Position numbers and translations under genes: made by a program. From contig JAKUDP010000003.1 of NCBI GenBank assembly GCA_022570795.1, positions 1,860,001 through 1,924,000 of the forward strand: a DNA stretch of 64,000 nucleotides, read 5' to 3'. Source of the stretch: Sphaerulina vaccinii. Lineage: Eukaryota > Ascomycota > Dothideomycetes > Mycosphaerellales > Mycosphaerellaceae. The notes beneath the pieces are model-generated. The model was not told the DNA's origin, did no database searches, and worked only from the letters and a program-made list of their open reading frames with translations. Shown here piece after piece: positions 1 to 10,020 of the stretch (within the stretch, counting starts at the first letter, position 1; every line of letters begins with the position of its first letter).

Positions 1-1
1 C

Positions 2-376
2 GTCACGGAACCGATTGCGAATAATAAGAGCCAGCATCCTTTCAAGGCGGGACAAGTTACGAATGTTTTGTCCGACTACAATTATCAACAAGCGACTGCT
101 GGTGCTGCCGGACCAGTGCCAAATTTGGCAGATCCTACTGCTATGCTTGATTTGGATGAAATTGCTGCTTGGACTTTTGAGGATTGGAGTTTTAATCCTG
201 CGGATTTGGCGGGTATGAATATGAGTATGAGTATGAGTGGGCATTTTGGTGCGACGCCTGGGGCTGGAAACTTTGGCGCGACACCTGGTGCTGGAAGTGC
301 TGGATTCGGGCCAACGCCGCAGAGCAACATCAATGGAAATGGCTATGAAGCACAGTATCCTGATCGAACGACATGA
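2..376 (+). CDS. C-terminal end of a probable transcriptional regulator (5' partial)
   Basis: The frame is open from base 2 to a TGA at 374-376, so the gene begins upstream of the window. The 124 visible residues have no catalytic motif. An acidic, aromatic stretch around residues 45-65 (LDEIAAWTFEDWSFNPADL) looks like an activation-domain tail of a fungal Zn2Cys6 regulator. It is followed by Met/Ser-rich sequence and a short Gly-rich duplication (FGATPGAG occurs twice, 9 residues apart). The DNA-binding part is not in the window, so the assignment to a transcription factor is inference from composition and layout. The last coding bases show strong third-position variation within the Gly/Ala repeat. 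Confidence 0.45.
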   Translation, partial: VTEPIANNKSQHPFKAGQVTNVLSDYNYQQATAGAAGPVPNLADPTAMLDLDEIAAWTFEDWSFNPADLAGMNMSMSMSGHFGATPGAGNFGATPGAGSAGFGPTPQSNINGNGYEAQYPDRTT

Positions 377-990
377 GCGGCCGCTTGCGAGGAGATGGAG
401 AATGGAGCATGGGATTAGGGAGTAAGGAATTGACTTCTATTTGCATGAGAATGGACTATGATATCCGAGGGAAATTTGATCCGAGTTCAGCTGTACAGAG
501 AGGAATGAACACCGCTTTCTCCCAACGTGGCTTATGTGTACAGTGCAGAAAACTTTCATGGAAATCGAAGCCTAATCATATATATCTCTATTCTCTTGCC
601 CACGACTTTTTTCTTTTAGTAAGCCTGGATCCTGTATGGACGGACAAGGCTGTACACACAGCAACAAAGCCTGGGCCGCCCGAGACGTCGCTGATGAGAC
701 CTTCTGCCGTCGGGCGATCTCTTGAGTGACTCTTTGATATGACACCAAAGCAATACAGTCCTGCTCTCGAGGCGATCGTCCAGAGTCCTTGATTCGTGGG
801 GGGAATATGCAAGCAAAGTAGACTCAGTCCCGAGTGAAAGCCTTCGACTTGATGAGTTGCGTTGATGTGGTCCCTAAGAGTGGTGTGTCGCAGCATGCAA
901 GCCCGGGAGCAGAGTATGGCGGAAGTTCTTTTGGTAACGAAGAGTGGTGAATGATCCTTGTTCGTGATCGTACAATCCCGAACAATCTAT
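377..990. other. Intergenic, 3' flank of the partial regulator gene
   Basis: No reading frame here has protein-like composition and I see no RNA gene or repeat. It probably holds the 3' UTRs of the plus-strand gene on the left and the small minus-strand gene on the right, which converge. Confidence 0.5.
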
Positions 991-1224
991 TCATCGACGA
1001 CCATGATACGTAAAGTCCGTCTCGCTTTCGCTCCATTCTGACATGTTTGAAGAGACGGAAGTGGTTCGAGTATATCGCGTCCTGGTGGTGGTGGTATCTT
1101 CTGGTGAAAGTAGGTCCATGCTGTCTTTGCGAATTGGTTGTGGCTTGGGTGTAGGCTTGCTCAGGTCCTCGTCAAGAGCGAGTCGCTGGAAGAGTTGATG
1201 GACAGTGAGCTGGTATGTAGCCAT
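991..1224 (-). CDS. Small hypothetical protein (77 aa)
   Basis: An ATG at 1222-1224 opens a 77-residue frame ending in TGA at 991-993. The start is chosen because the sequence changes there from Pro/His-rich UTR-like translation to MATYQLTVHQLFQRLALDED, which reads like a genuine amphipathic N-terminus. The rest is Thr/Ser/Pro-rich and disordered, with a short acidic tail (SEWSESETDF). There is no signal peptide, membrane span or known domain. I do not recognise a family. It could be a real short fungal protein or a chance frame, and its convergent position beside the upstream gene gives no clue to function. Confidence 0.4.
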   Translation of the reverse strand: MATYQLTVHQLFQRLALDEDLSKPTPKPQPIRKDSMDLLSPEDTTTTRTRYTRTTSVSSNMSEWSESETDFTYHGRR

Positions 1225-2239
1225 GGTTTCGTTGATAGTCCTTTGAGTGCCTTGATGTGGTTGTGGACTAGGCTTGCAGCAGGCGTGGGATGTTGGTGGG
1301 GTATGGCTACGAGGGTTGGCTGTTCGCAATCCTTCAGCTCTTGATGAATGATGCTGTAACTGATGAATGATGAAGAAAGATGTTTGCCTGGAGTCTCAAA
1401 GCTGTTTATACATGCCACTGCGCCTCCAACAGGGAGAGCTGTTGTCACTATTTCTTATGCCATCTTATCTGATCATGCGCTCAGGATCTATCCTGGCTGC
1501 ATATGCCACCCACTTTCGTACGCGCTAAAATCCGATGTCCGCGGATTCTCCGTACGTACGGTCACGCAACTGCCCGAGCCCGTTCATGCTTAGGCACCAG
1601 TGATAGATGAGGTGATGACCTCAATCGCTGTTGGATGGCTTCTTCAGCTCGTGGTTGTTGTGGAGATGCAAGGCTGTTGTGTTGTCGGTGACGAACTTCG
1701 TGGGATGCATCTGTGAGCTTGACTCGTCAATGCCGTCTGTACGCGCTGTGTGCTGCAGCTCCCATAGCTACAATAGCTAGGCATGCAGCACCATTGGCCT
1801 TAGCATAGGTCCGTGGGATGTTGTATCGTCAGATTCGTGGCGCTGTTGCTGCATATCGATGAAAGCGGCCGCATTGCCAGACAGGATGTGTTCCACTGCA
1901 ATATGTAGCTCTGGGAGCCCGATGCTCGACTTGGTCAGGCATTGAATGTGGATGCGGAGCAATGCGCTGTTGCTTTGAAAGTCTTTGGTAGGCATGCTCA
2001 ATGGCGGGAAAGTTGTACATGCAGATGGTGAGCATTGCCATCACGATTCGGGTTCGTTTAGCGGAAGCCTCTCCGCAATCCAGAAGAGGTATCTACCATA
2101 CGAATGCCTTATCGACCTGGGGAGCGGCTGGTATCAAGTGCTTGTGATGCAAAAGGAAGGCACGACCGCAAGGGACCGCTCCTTCCACGCAAATGCCAAA
2201 TTCAACGTCACCTCCCAGCTCTTTCATGGTCGAATGCGT
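1225..2239. other. Intergenic, no gene recognised
   Basis: About 1 kb between the small minus-strand protein and the 3' end of the uL5m gene. Short open frames exist on both strands but have no protein-like composition or supportable splice joins. The left end should hold the promoter of the small gene, and the right end the 3' UTR of the ribosomal protein gene. Confidence 0.45.
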
Positions 2240-3407
2240 CTAGTTGATAAGCTTGCCATAGAATGGAATACCAACTGAGCTCAGCAGCATTCGTGCATCC
2301 CTATCGTTCGTAGCCGAAGTGTGGACGATGACATGGAGTCCAGGAATCATCTTTGGTGGGTACCTGTAGCAGCATCGTCAGCACACCTTCAATCTATCAT
2401 TGCGATTGCAAGACTCACGCATCATAATTGACCTCGATCTCAGGAAACAGCGCGACCTGCTCCGGCGTCAACCCAAACATCAGATTCCCGCTACTATCTC
2501 CCGAACTTCCCTTGACGCCCGGCCAATCCTTGATCTTAGGCATGACCACATCCACAGCTTTGCTCATGAAGTGGTACATATCCTCTCCTCGCAACTCGCA
2601 AGTCACTGACAAATGTTGTCCCTGTCTGATACCAAACCCAGCAAGCGAAGCCTTGATGTCATGTGCAGTAGCTCTCACGTTCGTAATAGCTTGTAAAACC
2701 ATACCTGCAACATGTAGATGCGCCGAGTCTTCTGCAGCTTGCTTAACCATAGTATGAACAGTTACGCGCTCCAGTTTGGGCACGTTACGGAATGTGATCG
2801 GTTTGCGCAGGAGTTTCAGAGTATCGCCGCCTCGAGGACCTCTTAGAGGTCGATTCTTGTAGTATGGTGAGTCGCCTGTCCATTCTCGTAGCCTCGCGCC
2901 CTTTTTGTGAGGTTCTGTGCCAGGTGGGAAGTGCGTATATGAGAGGGTCATGAGATCGGATTTGAAGGTGTCGTGGTATGTCTGTTCGAGTCGCGGAAGA
3001 CTGAATGGGCCTGGGACATATTCGCGCGAGGCTGGGTCGGAGCCTCTCGGTGGTTGATGGGGATGTAGACGACCGCGGAAGTACTTTGGAGGGCGGAATT
3101 GGTATCTGTAGGGATATGAGTATCATCTTGTTACTCATAATTCGAGAGATGAAACGCACCTGCTAGCTGGCAATTGCGCTCTTCTCCTTCGCGACCGTTC
3201 CAGTGGGCTGTATTCGGACAATCTCTTCTCTGCTGCATCTGCTGGTGTTGACTGAAACTCTGTGATTTCGAGCTCATTGGCCTCCTGAGCAGCAGAAGCA
3301 TCATTTGACGCGTATCGTTGGCATTGTGCAGTCCAAACTCTGTTCAATGGCTTCTCTGACAGCCGTAGCCGGCGCAGGAATGATGTGGTGACTTCCTGCA
3401 AGGCCAT
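2240..3407 (-). CDS. MRPL7: Mitochondrial large-subunit ribosomal protein uL5m (MRPL7-like)
   Basis: Spliced model: 3407-3160, 3105-2419, 2363-2240, giving 352 aa. Both introns (54 and 55 nt) have GT-AG ends and matching phases. Exon 1 carries a basic mitochondrial-targeting N-terminus (MALQEVTTSFLRRLRLSEKP). The ribosomal L5 N-terminal segment contains ITFRNVPKLERVTVHTMV, where uL5 proteins contact 5S rRNA and the P-site tRNA region. The C-terminal segment contains FGLTPEQVALFPEIEVNYDA and, only after the last splice, PGLHVIVHTSATNDRDARML. Without the last intron the protein would stop at a TGA inside the 5' splice site (2415-2417) and lose the conserved end, so the three-exon model is strongly preferred. 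Role: part of the central protuberance of the mitoribosome. It shares a 511-bp divergent promoter with the ubiquitin protease gene. Confidence 0.93.
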
Positions 3408-3918
3408 GATTGTGTGATGATGGTAATCTGTTATTCAATGCATAACTTTGTCAATGTTTCCGTCTCGCTTTCGGTGATGGCGGTCCGAGATAAGGCTGCA
3501 AGACACTTTCTGCCTTACAGACTCCATAGCAAGTCTAGACGAGATGTTTCCCTCGCGTGGCTGCGAGTCCAGACACGAGGTCGAGGTCGGTGCAAGCTCA
3601 AGTACCAAGACTCTATGGCTGCTTTTCTCTGCCTGTCCTTCACTTCACCCGGACTCCGTGTCCTCATGTCTTATGATCAGCAGACACCACCTTTGAATCA
3701 TCATCGTCCGGCGGCGAATGTTTGAAGCCAGGTAACCACATTCACCGCGTCCTCAAATATCCAGCCGCCTGGTCGGCGTGTTCGCGTACCGACAAGCACC
3801 ATCCCCCACCATCTTCCACAACTTCGACACCGATCCCCCCTGGACTTGACGATATAGAGGAATTGGATAGGGAAAGACCAGCCCATGGAGCAGGTGTCAC
3901 GAAGGCGACCAGCACAGC
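3408..3918. promoter_or_regulatory. Divergent promoter between MRPL7 and the ubiquitin protease
   Basis: 511 bp separate the two start codons. No gene-like frame is present. The interval must contain both transcription starts. I could not single out a transcription factor site with confidence. Confidence 0.45.
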
Positions 3919-6875
3919 ATGAGCGACCTGAAACGCTTTCTGTCAACACGCAAGCGCAAAGACAATCGACGCAGTTCGCATAGCCCCACGAAAGTATGCT
4001 GCCCTTCCCTTTTGTTACATCTGCCCTGATATTGCTATGTAATCGCATATTTCTGCTTTATCCATGGTATGCGACTTGGTCATGAGGGCAGATCAGCATT
4101 CACCAGCGACCCCGACCATGGACATCGATTGCGAAGTACAGCCTCTCCTGAACGCGCTGGCGACTTCAGCGAAACGCAGGAGAATGCGTGGACACAGTAC
4201 CAGCACGTCTTCGAGCATTGGATCGCTATTTGACAGCGTTAGGCTTCGCACGTCTTCGAGCATTGGATCGCTATTCGACAGCGTTAAGCTACATGTCTCA
4301 GTCATTACTGCTCCGAGTCATTGCTGCGATATATGTTCACTTCAGCAAGCTAACCAGATGCTCCCAGAACCGAGATAGCAAAGGCTCTCCCGCGAAACCA
4401 ACCTCGAAACCTGACCACTTTGGCAACTTGTGGACTATATACGATGATCCCAAGACGAAGCCCGACAAGGAGGAGGAAAGGAGGATCACTGGTCTCCTCG
4501 AGAGGTTTCGCAATCATGGCATTGATACTATGACCGATGGAAACGTACGATATGCGCTGCGAACAACGCATAACAAAGGCGAAGGAGAAGATGCCTTTCG
4601 CATGCTGATGCTTTTGCAAGAGACATACGACGGCATCGTGCGGCAATACGTGCCAGAGACGCAACTGCTTGGAGCCATAAACCGGAACAATGTCACTTGT
4701 TATCTGGATGCGTTGCTCTTTGCTATGTTCGCACGCCTCGACAGCTTCGAAGCCATGCTGTACAAAATCCATGACGATATACCAAGAAGGAGATTGGCTG
4801 GTCTGCTGCGATTATGGGTCAACATGCTACGGACAGGGCGCCTTATCACAACAGACTTGACACGACATATACAAGAGTCTCTGGCGGACTGTGGGTGGAG
4901 AGAGGCAGCTCAGACAAAGCAGCAGGATCCCTCGGAAGCCTTCACATTCATCACTGGTCAATTAGAGCTGCCGCTATTGACACTGAAGATGGATCTGTAC
5001 CACACTGGAAAGGAAGAGCCCCAGGACGATCATAAGTTCGTCAACGAAAGATTGCTAGAGATAGCAATACCGGATCAGCCATCTGTAGAAGGCCAGGCCA
5101 TCACACTGGAGGACTGTCTCGAACACTACTTCAACAACCGAGTAGAAGTCATGCGACACCTCGAGAATCAGCGCCGAAACACTCTGAAATCAGAGTCAGA
5201 TCCATGGCGGGATCCAGTGCAGTCAGAGAAGGACTCAGGTGTACACGTGGAGGTTGCGGAGCTCAGTTCCAGCGTGACAGGGACGCCGATGGTGCAGACA
5301 CCAATTTCAGAAAGCCCGATAGCACCCACGCAGAGTAAGGATCCGCTGGAGAGGGTACGACCAAGCCTTGGGCGGAAGCGAGGAGACAGTATCTTCAGCC
5401 AGCGTAAGATCGAGCTGATTGGTGTTGATCCGGAGAAGGAAATGCTCAAGTCTAGCGATGAGAAACAGCGAAAGATGAGCACGAAGACGGAAGTGCTGAT
5501 GCCTGCTTGGCAGTTCTTCAAACTTCTTCCATGGTATACGGACCACATGCCCACTTCTGACGCCCAGGTTGCAGCTCACTTTGCGAAGAAACGACCGGTG
5601 CTCGGTATATGCCTGAAGCGATACTCGATAGAGAACAATGGCCAAGCGACAAGACGGGATACTTTTATCGACATTCCAACCGAAATCGCAGTGCCGAACT
5701 TCGTCAGCGACGAGAATATGGAAGAGAATGGACCACTGGTGGGGAATTTCAGGTTGATTCTCCAATCAGTGGTATGCCATCGCGGCAATTCTGTGCACTC
5801 GGGCCACTATATCTCGCTTTGTCGAGGCACAGCAGCCAACGCGAGGCCATCTAGTGATCCTGCGAGTCGGAGAGGTAGCATCTCCGACAGCGAGGACATC
5901 GAAGATCCGTGGATGCGATTTGACGATCTTGCTGGTTCGCGCGTAACCTATGTTAACATTCAGGAAGCGTTGAGGCAGGAGACGCCGTATATGCTCTTCT
6001 ACCAAGTACAACCGATAGGAGATGATGGCCACTCCATTCATGACCTGCCGTCTTATGCAGAAGCGACTAGCAGATCTGCATCAGATGTCTTGACGCCAGA
6101 GGAGAAGCCATATCTGAACTCTGCTTTCGGATCAGAGAATGCTCTTCAACGGATACCGTCACAAGCTCTTGACGAGAACGTTCGTGTCAACTCGGACACT
6201 ATGGACTGGGCACCGGGATCGACGAGAAACAGCATCGATGCAAGCGGGATTCTCGACGGCCCACGAGGACGATCTAGCATGCAGATTGATGAACCACGAA
6301 AAAGCATCACTCTGGACGACGGCAGTAATGCTGGAAGTAGCATACGCACCGAACCTACAGGCTCAGTTCCTTCTACTCCTGCAGATGAACAGGGTCCTGC
6401 AGAAAAGACTGGCTTCCTTGCTGTTGCAAGTAAGATGACGGGCTCCAGGCGTGGAAGCAAGTTTTCGAAAGACCCAACTTCGAAAAGCCGGCCGAGTAGT
6501 ACTGGACCTGGTCTCCCCTCGAACGGCAATGGTAGTCGGTTCAGTCTGAACTTGAATATGACGAAGTTGACGCAGAAGATGAGCAAGTCTGATATTTCGC
6601 CACCCGAGGAGTCTTTTACAACCGCAGTCACCGAAGTGCAAACGAATGATGCGCCGCCTGTCGAGCTTGAGGCATCTACAGCCAGGACGAGTAGGGATCT
6701 GCTGAGGGACGAGACAACTGGAGAGGCTGGCGATGAATCGAAAGCTGGAGAGGGGAAACACCACCACCATCATGTGCATAGTCATTCGGACACTTTGACA
6801 AAGAAGGAAAAGCAAGCTATCAAGGCATTGAAAAAGAGGAAAGGAGCGGAGGATCGGGATTGTGTTGTGATGTGA
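3919..6875 (+). CDS. Ubiquitin-specific protease (USP/UBP) with C-terminal CaaX box
   Basis: The catalytic part is a single long exon. The Cys box is NRNNVTCYLDALLFAMF (catalytic Cys codon 4698-4700) and the His box is HSGHYISLC (His codon 5805-5807), followed by an Asp-containing WMRFDDL segment. It therefore belongs to peptidase family C19 and should cleave ubiquitin from proteins. The C-terminus is unusual: a Ser-rich linker, a run of five His, a Lys-rich stretch, then Cys-Val-Val-Met at the stop, a CaaX prenylation signal that would tether the enzyme to membranes. The 5' end is inferred: ATG 3919, exon 3919-3993, a possible exon 4142-4300, then 4368-6875. These joins keep phase and the last intron has a good CTAAC branch point. 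Direct splicing of 3993 to 4368 is the alternative. The USP core is certain, the first 80 residues are not. Confidence 0.85.
4203..4292 (+). repeat. 45-bp direct tandem duplication in the 5' part of the USP gene
   Basis: Two adjacent 45-bp copies (4203-4247 and 4248-4292) differ at two internal bases and at the last few bases. The length is a multiple of three. In the frame of the proposed second exon each copy encodes TSSSIGSLFDSVRLR or TSSSIGSLFDSVKLH. It lies either in a coding exon or within a 374-nt intron, depending on the true splice pattern. Confidence 0.9.
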
Positions 6876-7136
6876 GCGTTGGCGTACTTGCACAGGCATT
6901 GGCGATGGATGCATATATTGATTAGCGAGGCGTTCAGGCTCACGGTACAGGATCGAGATACCAGACTCTTCGATAGAAGCTGTACAGAGGTGGAATGCAG
7001 ACCAGATGCATGACCTCATCCTCAAGCTTCATGCAAGGGATGTATTTCAAGCGGGTATGTACCTGCACATCACCTCGAAACTGACCACATAGCATCAACC
7101 GACGACACTGTGACAAACGACGTCTTATCGCACAAT

Positions 7137-7464
7137 ATGGTCCTACTAGAATCAACCATCGCGGAAGTGGTGATAGTGACCCTCGTGGGCATCGGCAGAG
7201 CAGGCATATTTCTAGCCAGAACTGTTCGACGTCATCCTGGCCGCTGCATAGCTGCGGTCGTGACGCCTGCCTTGCTTGGAGGCTATTGGCAGAAGCAGGA
7301 AGAGCAGAGATGGAAAGCTTTGACAATGAGAAGGAAGATTGGGGAGTGTAGTGGTGTTTTGTAAGTCACTCTACCACATCTGGCGTGAGATGTGGGACTT
7401 TTGCTGATGGTGTCTTTGTAGTAACAAGATGGCCATAACTTGTACGGCTCTCAAGGCGAACTAA
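7137..7464 (+). CDS. Small hypothetical membrane protein (about 88 aa)
   Basis: ATG at 7137, exon 7137-7360, GT-AG intron 7361-7421 (61 nt, GTAAGT donor), exon 7422-7464 ending in TAA. Unspliced, the frame would stop on the TAA inside the donor site. The product begins MVLLESTIAEVVIVTLVGIG, a hydrophobic N-terminal helix that could be a signal anchor. A second weakly hydrophobic stretch (CIAAVVTPALLGGYW) and a Lys/Arg-rich segment follow. This layout fits small single- or double-span mitochondrial or ER proteins, but no family is recognised. It lies 260 bp downstream of the USP gene on the same strand. Confidence 0.5.
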
Positions 7465-8112
7465 ATGGGTGTGATGGGTTCTATACAAGTTCCGTTCAAG
7501 TGTCAGACTTGGATGTGGATGCATCAGATGGAGATTGAGAGGTGTAGAGCGCTGGGAGGGAAGTTTGGGGTGGGAAAGGAGAAGGGGGAGTGAGGGCGTG
7601 TATGACTGTGATACTACTTGCTTGAGGATCAGGAATGGGGTTGTCTCTACTCTCTACTCATGCAGCAAGGATATGGGTGGCGGACTTCACTCCGAAGAGC
7701 TGGCTTGGCTGGTAGATCACATCTCGGAAGGCGTACTTCTCTTCGGCAACAACACTGAGTTACCCCTTTGTTACAAGACATGGAAACAGGACCTGAACGC
7801 GAGCCCGGGAGCACGGTCATGATGTGACGGCATATATGGATGTGCTCCCCGAACGTGCATTCGGGGAGCGGAAACATGCAGAAGAACGCGTTTGTTTTAC
7901 GCGTAGCACAAGCAAGATGATATGTTCCGTGGCAGGGACCGTATAGCTGCAGAACTCCGAGCACTGACGGATTGACACAGACCAGGCGCGAGCCTGATTG
8001 ATCAATGATCACCAAGCGAGTTGAGTGATGACTATAGCAGTCGTGTCTTTCTAGCCGACCTAACTCGACAGACCCATCTTTCCAGTGCAGCATCTCAGTC
8101 TGGAGCTCCAAC
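7465..8112. other. Intergenic, no gene recognised
   Basis: 648 bp upstream of the unknown gene starting at 8113. Frames on either strand are Cys/His/Arg-rich and look non-coding. No repeat or RNA gene was seen. Confidence 0.45.
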
Positions 8113-9658
8113 ATGCCGGGCAATGTGCCCAGTCATTACAAGTCAGAGTCTGTGTGTGGCATCCTGCATCTCATCGATTCTTCACTTGAGCTCAAGCCCG
8201 ATCGCGAAAAGCAAGCAGCTCTCATTGACGACCACCTCAAACAACATGGCTACTACTACCATTCCAAGGGCGCGAAACAAGTCGAGGCTAACAAGAAGCC
8301 GATGACATCGAAAACTGTGCACAGGGCTCTGGCCAATATCGCGAAAGATCATTTGAGATCGAGAGGCGGCAAAGAGATGCTGTGGCGAGTGGGCAGTGCT
8401 GGATTGCAACAAGAATGGCTCGAACTGTATGGTTATGATCGCTGTACATTTGATCCGGAGCGATTACCAGGCCCGCTGCCAACGAGGAACTCTCACGCAG
8501 AAAGCGATGTTGCGGACACCAGCGTAGAGGAAGCTGGCCACGGTCGAGCTGTCACTGCAGGAAAGGTCGAATCACCCACGACAGACACAGGCTCAACGTA
8601 CAGCATTGATGACAGTGACGGCCCGCAATCCACGCCGGTGAATACAGCAATGAAGTCAAAGGAGACAAGCGAAAAGCGTAGTCTGCGACCTGTCACCAGA
8701 CGACACACACGCGTTGCCCAGGCCGCATCTGTGCCATCCGTGCGCCACATTGCTATGGTCACTGAAGCGCTCAAAAGCCTATCCCACAGGCGCTTCGTAC
8801 CACGCATGGGCGATCTGCAATCTACCATCCAGCTCACTCTGACTTCGTTCTTCCAGAGTCTCCACATACCAGCAGCCCAGCCATCTCCTCTAAGTGATCA
8901 TGTCGATGATGAATTGGCCAGCCTGTTCCGCGAATGCTGGGGAGACGATTGGCGCGAAAGTTGTGTCGCGCTTCGTGAGAAGGGCATGCTGACGGCTCTA
9001 CAAGCATGTTCTTCTCTGGTCGCCTCTTTCCTCACTTCGCATGTTCTGCAAGATGGTGCTAGCTGGCAGATGAAGCTTTGCAAGGACAATGGACTGATTG
9101 GAAGTACTGAAGGTAAGTTCTCTTCGAGCTCGTTCCCAGCTTATACACCAGATCTAACACTACTGTACAGCCGCCCAAGAAGCCTTGTTCAATCTGTGCT
9201 TCTCGGATGCGACCAACGAACATGCCCTTGGTCGACAACAGCTTCTGACGTTGGCTGCGAGCGCGCTCGAAGGCCAAGAAGTGCTCTCAGACCATATATG
9301 GAATACAGCTCGACAGCTTTATGCCATTCTGGATCCCCACTTGGAGCCGCTCATCGGTATCGGGCACGCTCTTAATCCTGACATGTCGCTGTGCGATCCT
9401 CGAGAGGACCTCATGAGCGGCTTTCAGGATGTTGTAAGCAGGGCTGTCGAGCTCAGTTTATTGCTATCAAGCAACGAGCACGAGTACGCGGTGTACTGGG
9501 CGTCGTCTGGAGACTCATTTGAGAGCGAGCTGCACTACTGTGCGGAGATACAAGAGGCCACGAATGTTGCTTTCGCGTTGTTTCCTGGCATACGAGCAAT
9601 CTCTGGTGGCGAAGGGCCTGATGTGTTGATGCGTGCTGAAGTGGTTGTTACGGACTAG
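8113..9658 (+). CDS. Hypothetical protein (495 aa), paralog of the gene at 12.9-13.85 kb
   Basis: Spliced model: 8113-9112 and 9171-9658. The 58-nt intron has a GTAAGT donor, a CTAAC branch point and CAG acceptor, in phase 1. The N-terminal ~125 residues are mixed charged and helical, then comes a disordered Ser/Thr-rich linker (about 125-215), then a C-terminal domain of about 280 residues. That domain is clearly related to the gene on the other side of the HSP70-like gene: both share an ELASLF/QLESLY start, a DG-S-W-x7-C/F motif just before the intron, an EL/LEL-x-L segment followed by a Trp-containing stretch, and an ending of the type F-L-PG-R. The intron sits at the same place and phase in both. 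No signal peptide, membrane span or known catalytic motif is visible. Function is unknown; the shared neighbourhood suggests some link to the HSP70-like protein. Confidence 0.75.
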
Positions 9659-10020
9659 AGGAGCGCATTTCCTTATTTGCTCAATGAAACGTACGTGGCT
9701 GAGCCTTAAGGAGATCATGATTGTACTTGATGAATTATCAGCTCTGTGGACATTCATAGTTCACTGAGTCATCTGTACCGCAAAATCTCTCATTTATCTC
9801 TCTGCGCATCCTCTCATGGCGCTCGAAACCCAATTCTGCTCTGACGATGCATACATGTAAGATCAGAAAGGACGTGCACAACTAGCGTAGCAATCGTGAT
9901 GGACAAGAGGACAGGCGTCAGCGATGCTGTTCCCACTTGCAGAGCTGTTCAAAGTTCCAGCGTTGGTAGACGTTTCTGGCTCCTGAGAGATTTTGGGCCA
10001 ACCACCATATGTGCCAGCGA
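9659..10020. other. Intergenic between convergent genes
   Basis: 362 bp separating the 3' end of the 495-aa gene from the 3' end of the HSP70-like gene. It should contain two 3' UTRs. Nothing else recognised. Confidence 0.5.

Noticed and set aside
6363..7025. 220-codon minus-strand frame
   Set aside because: Overlaps the USP C-terminal coding region; Cys/Ser/Arg-rich with no family features.
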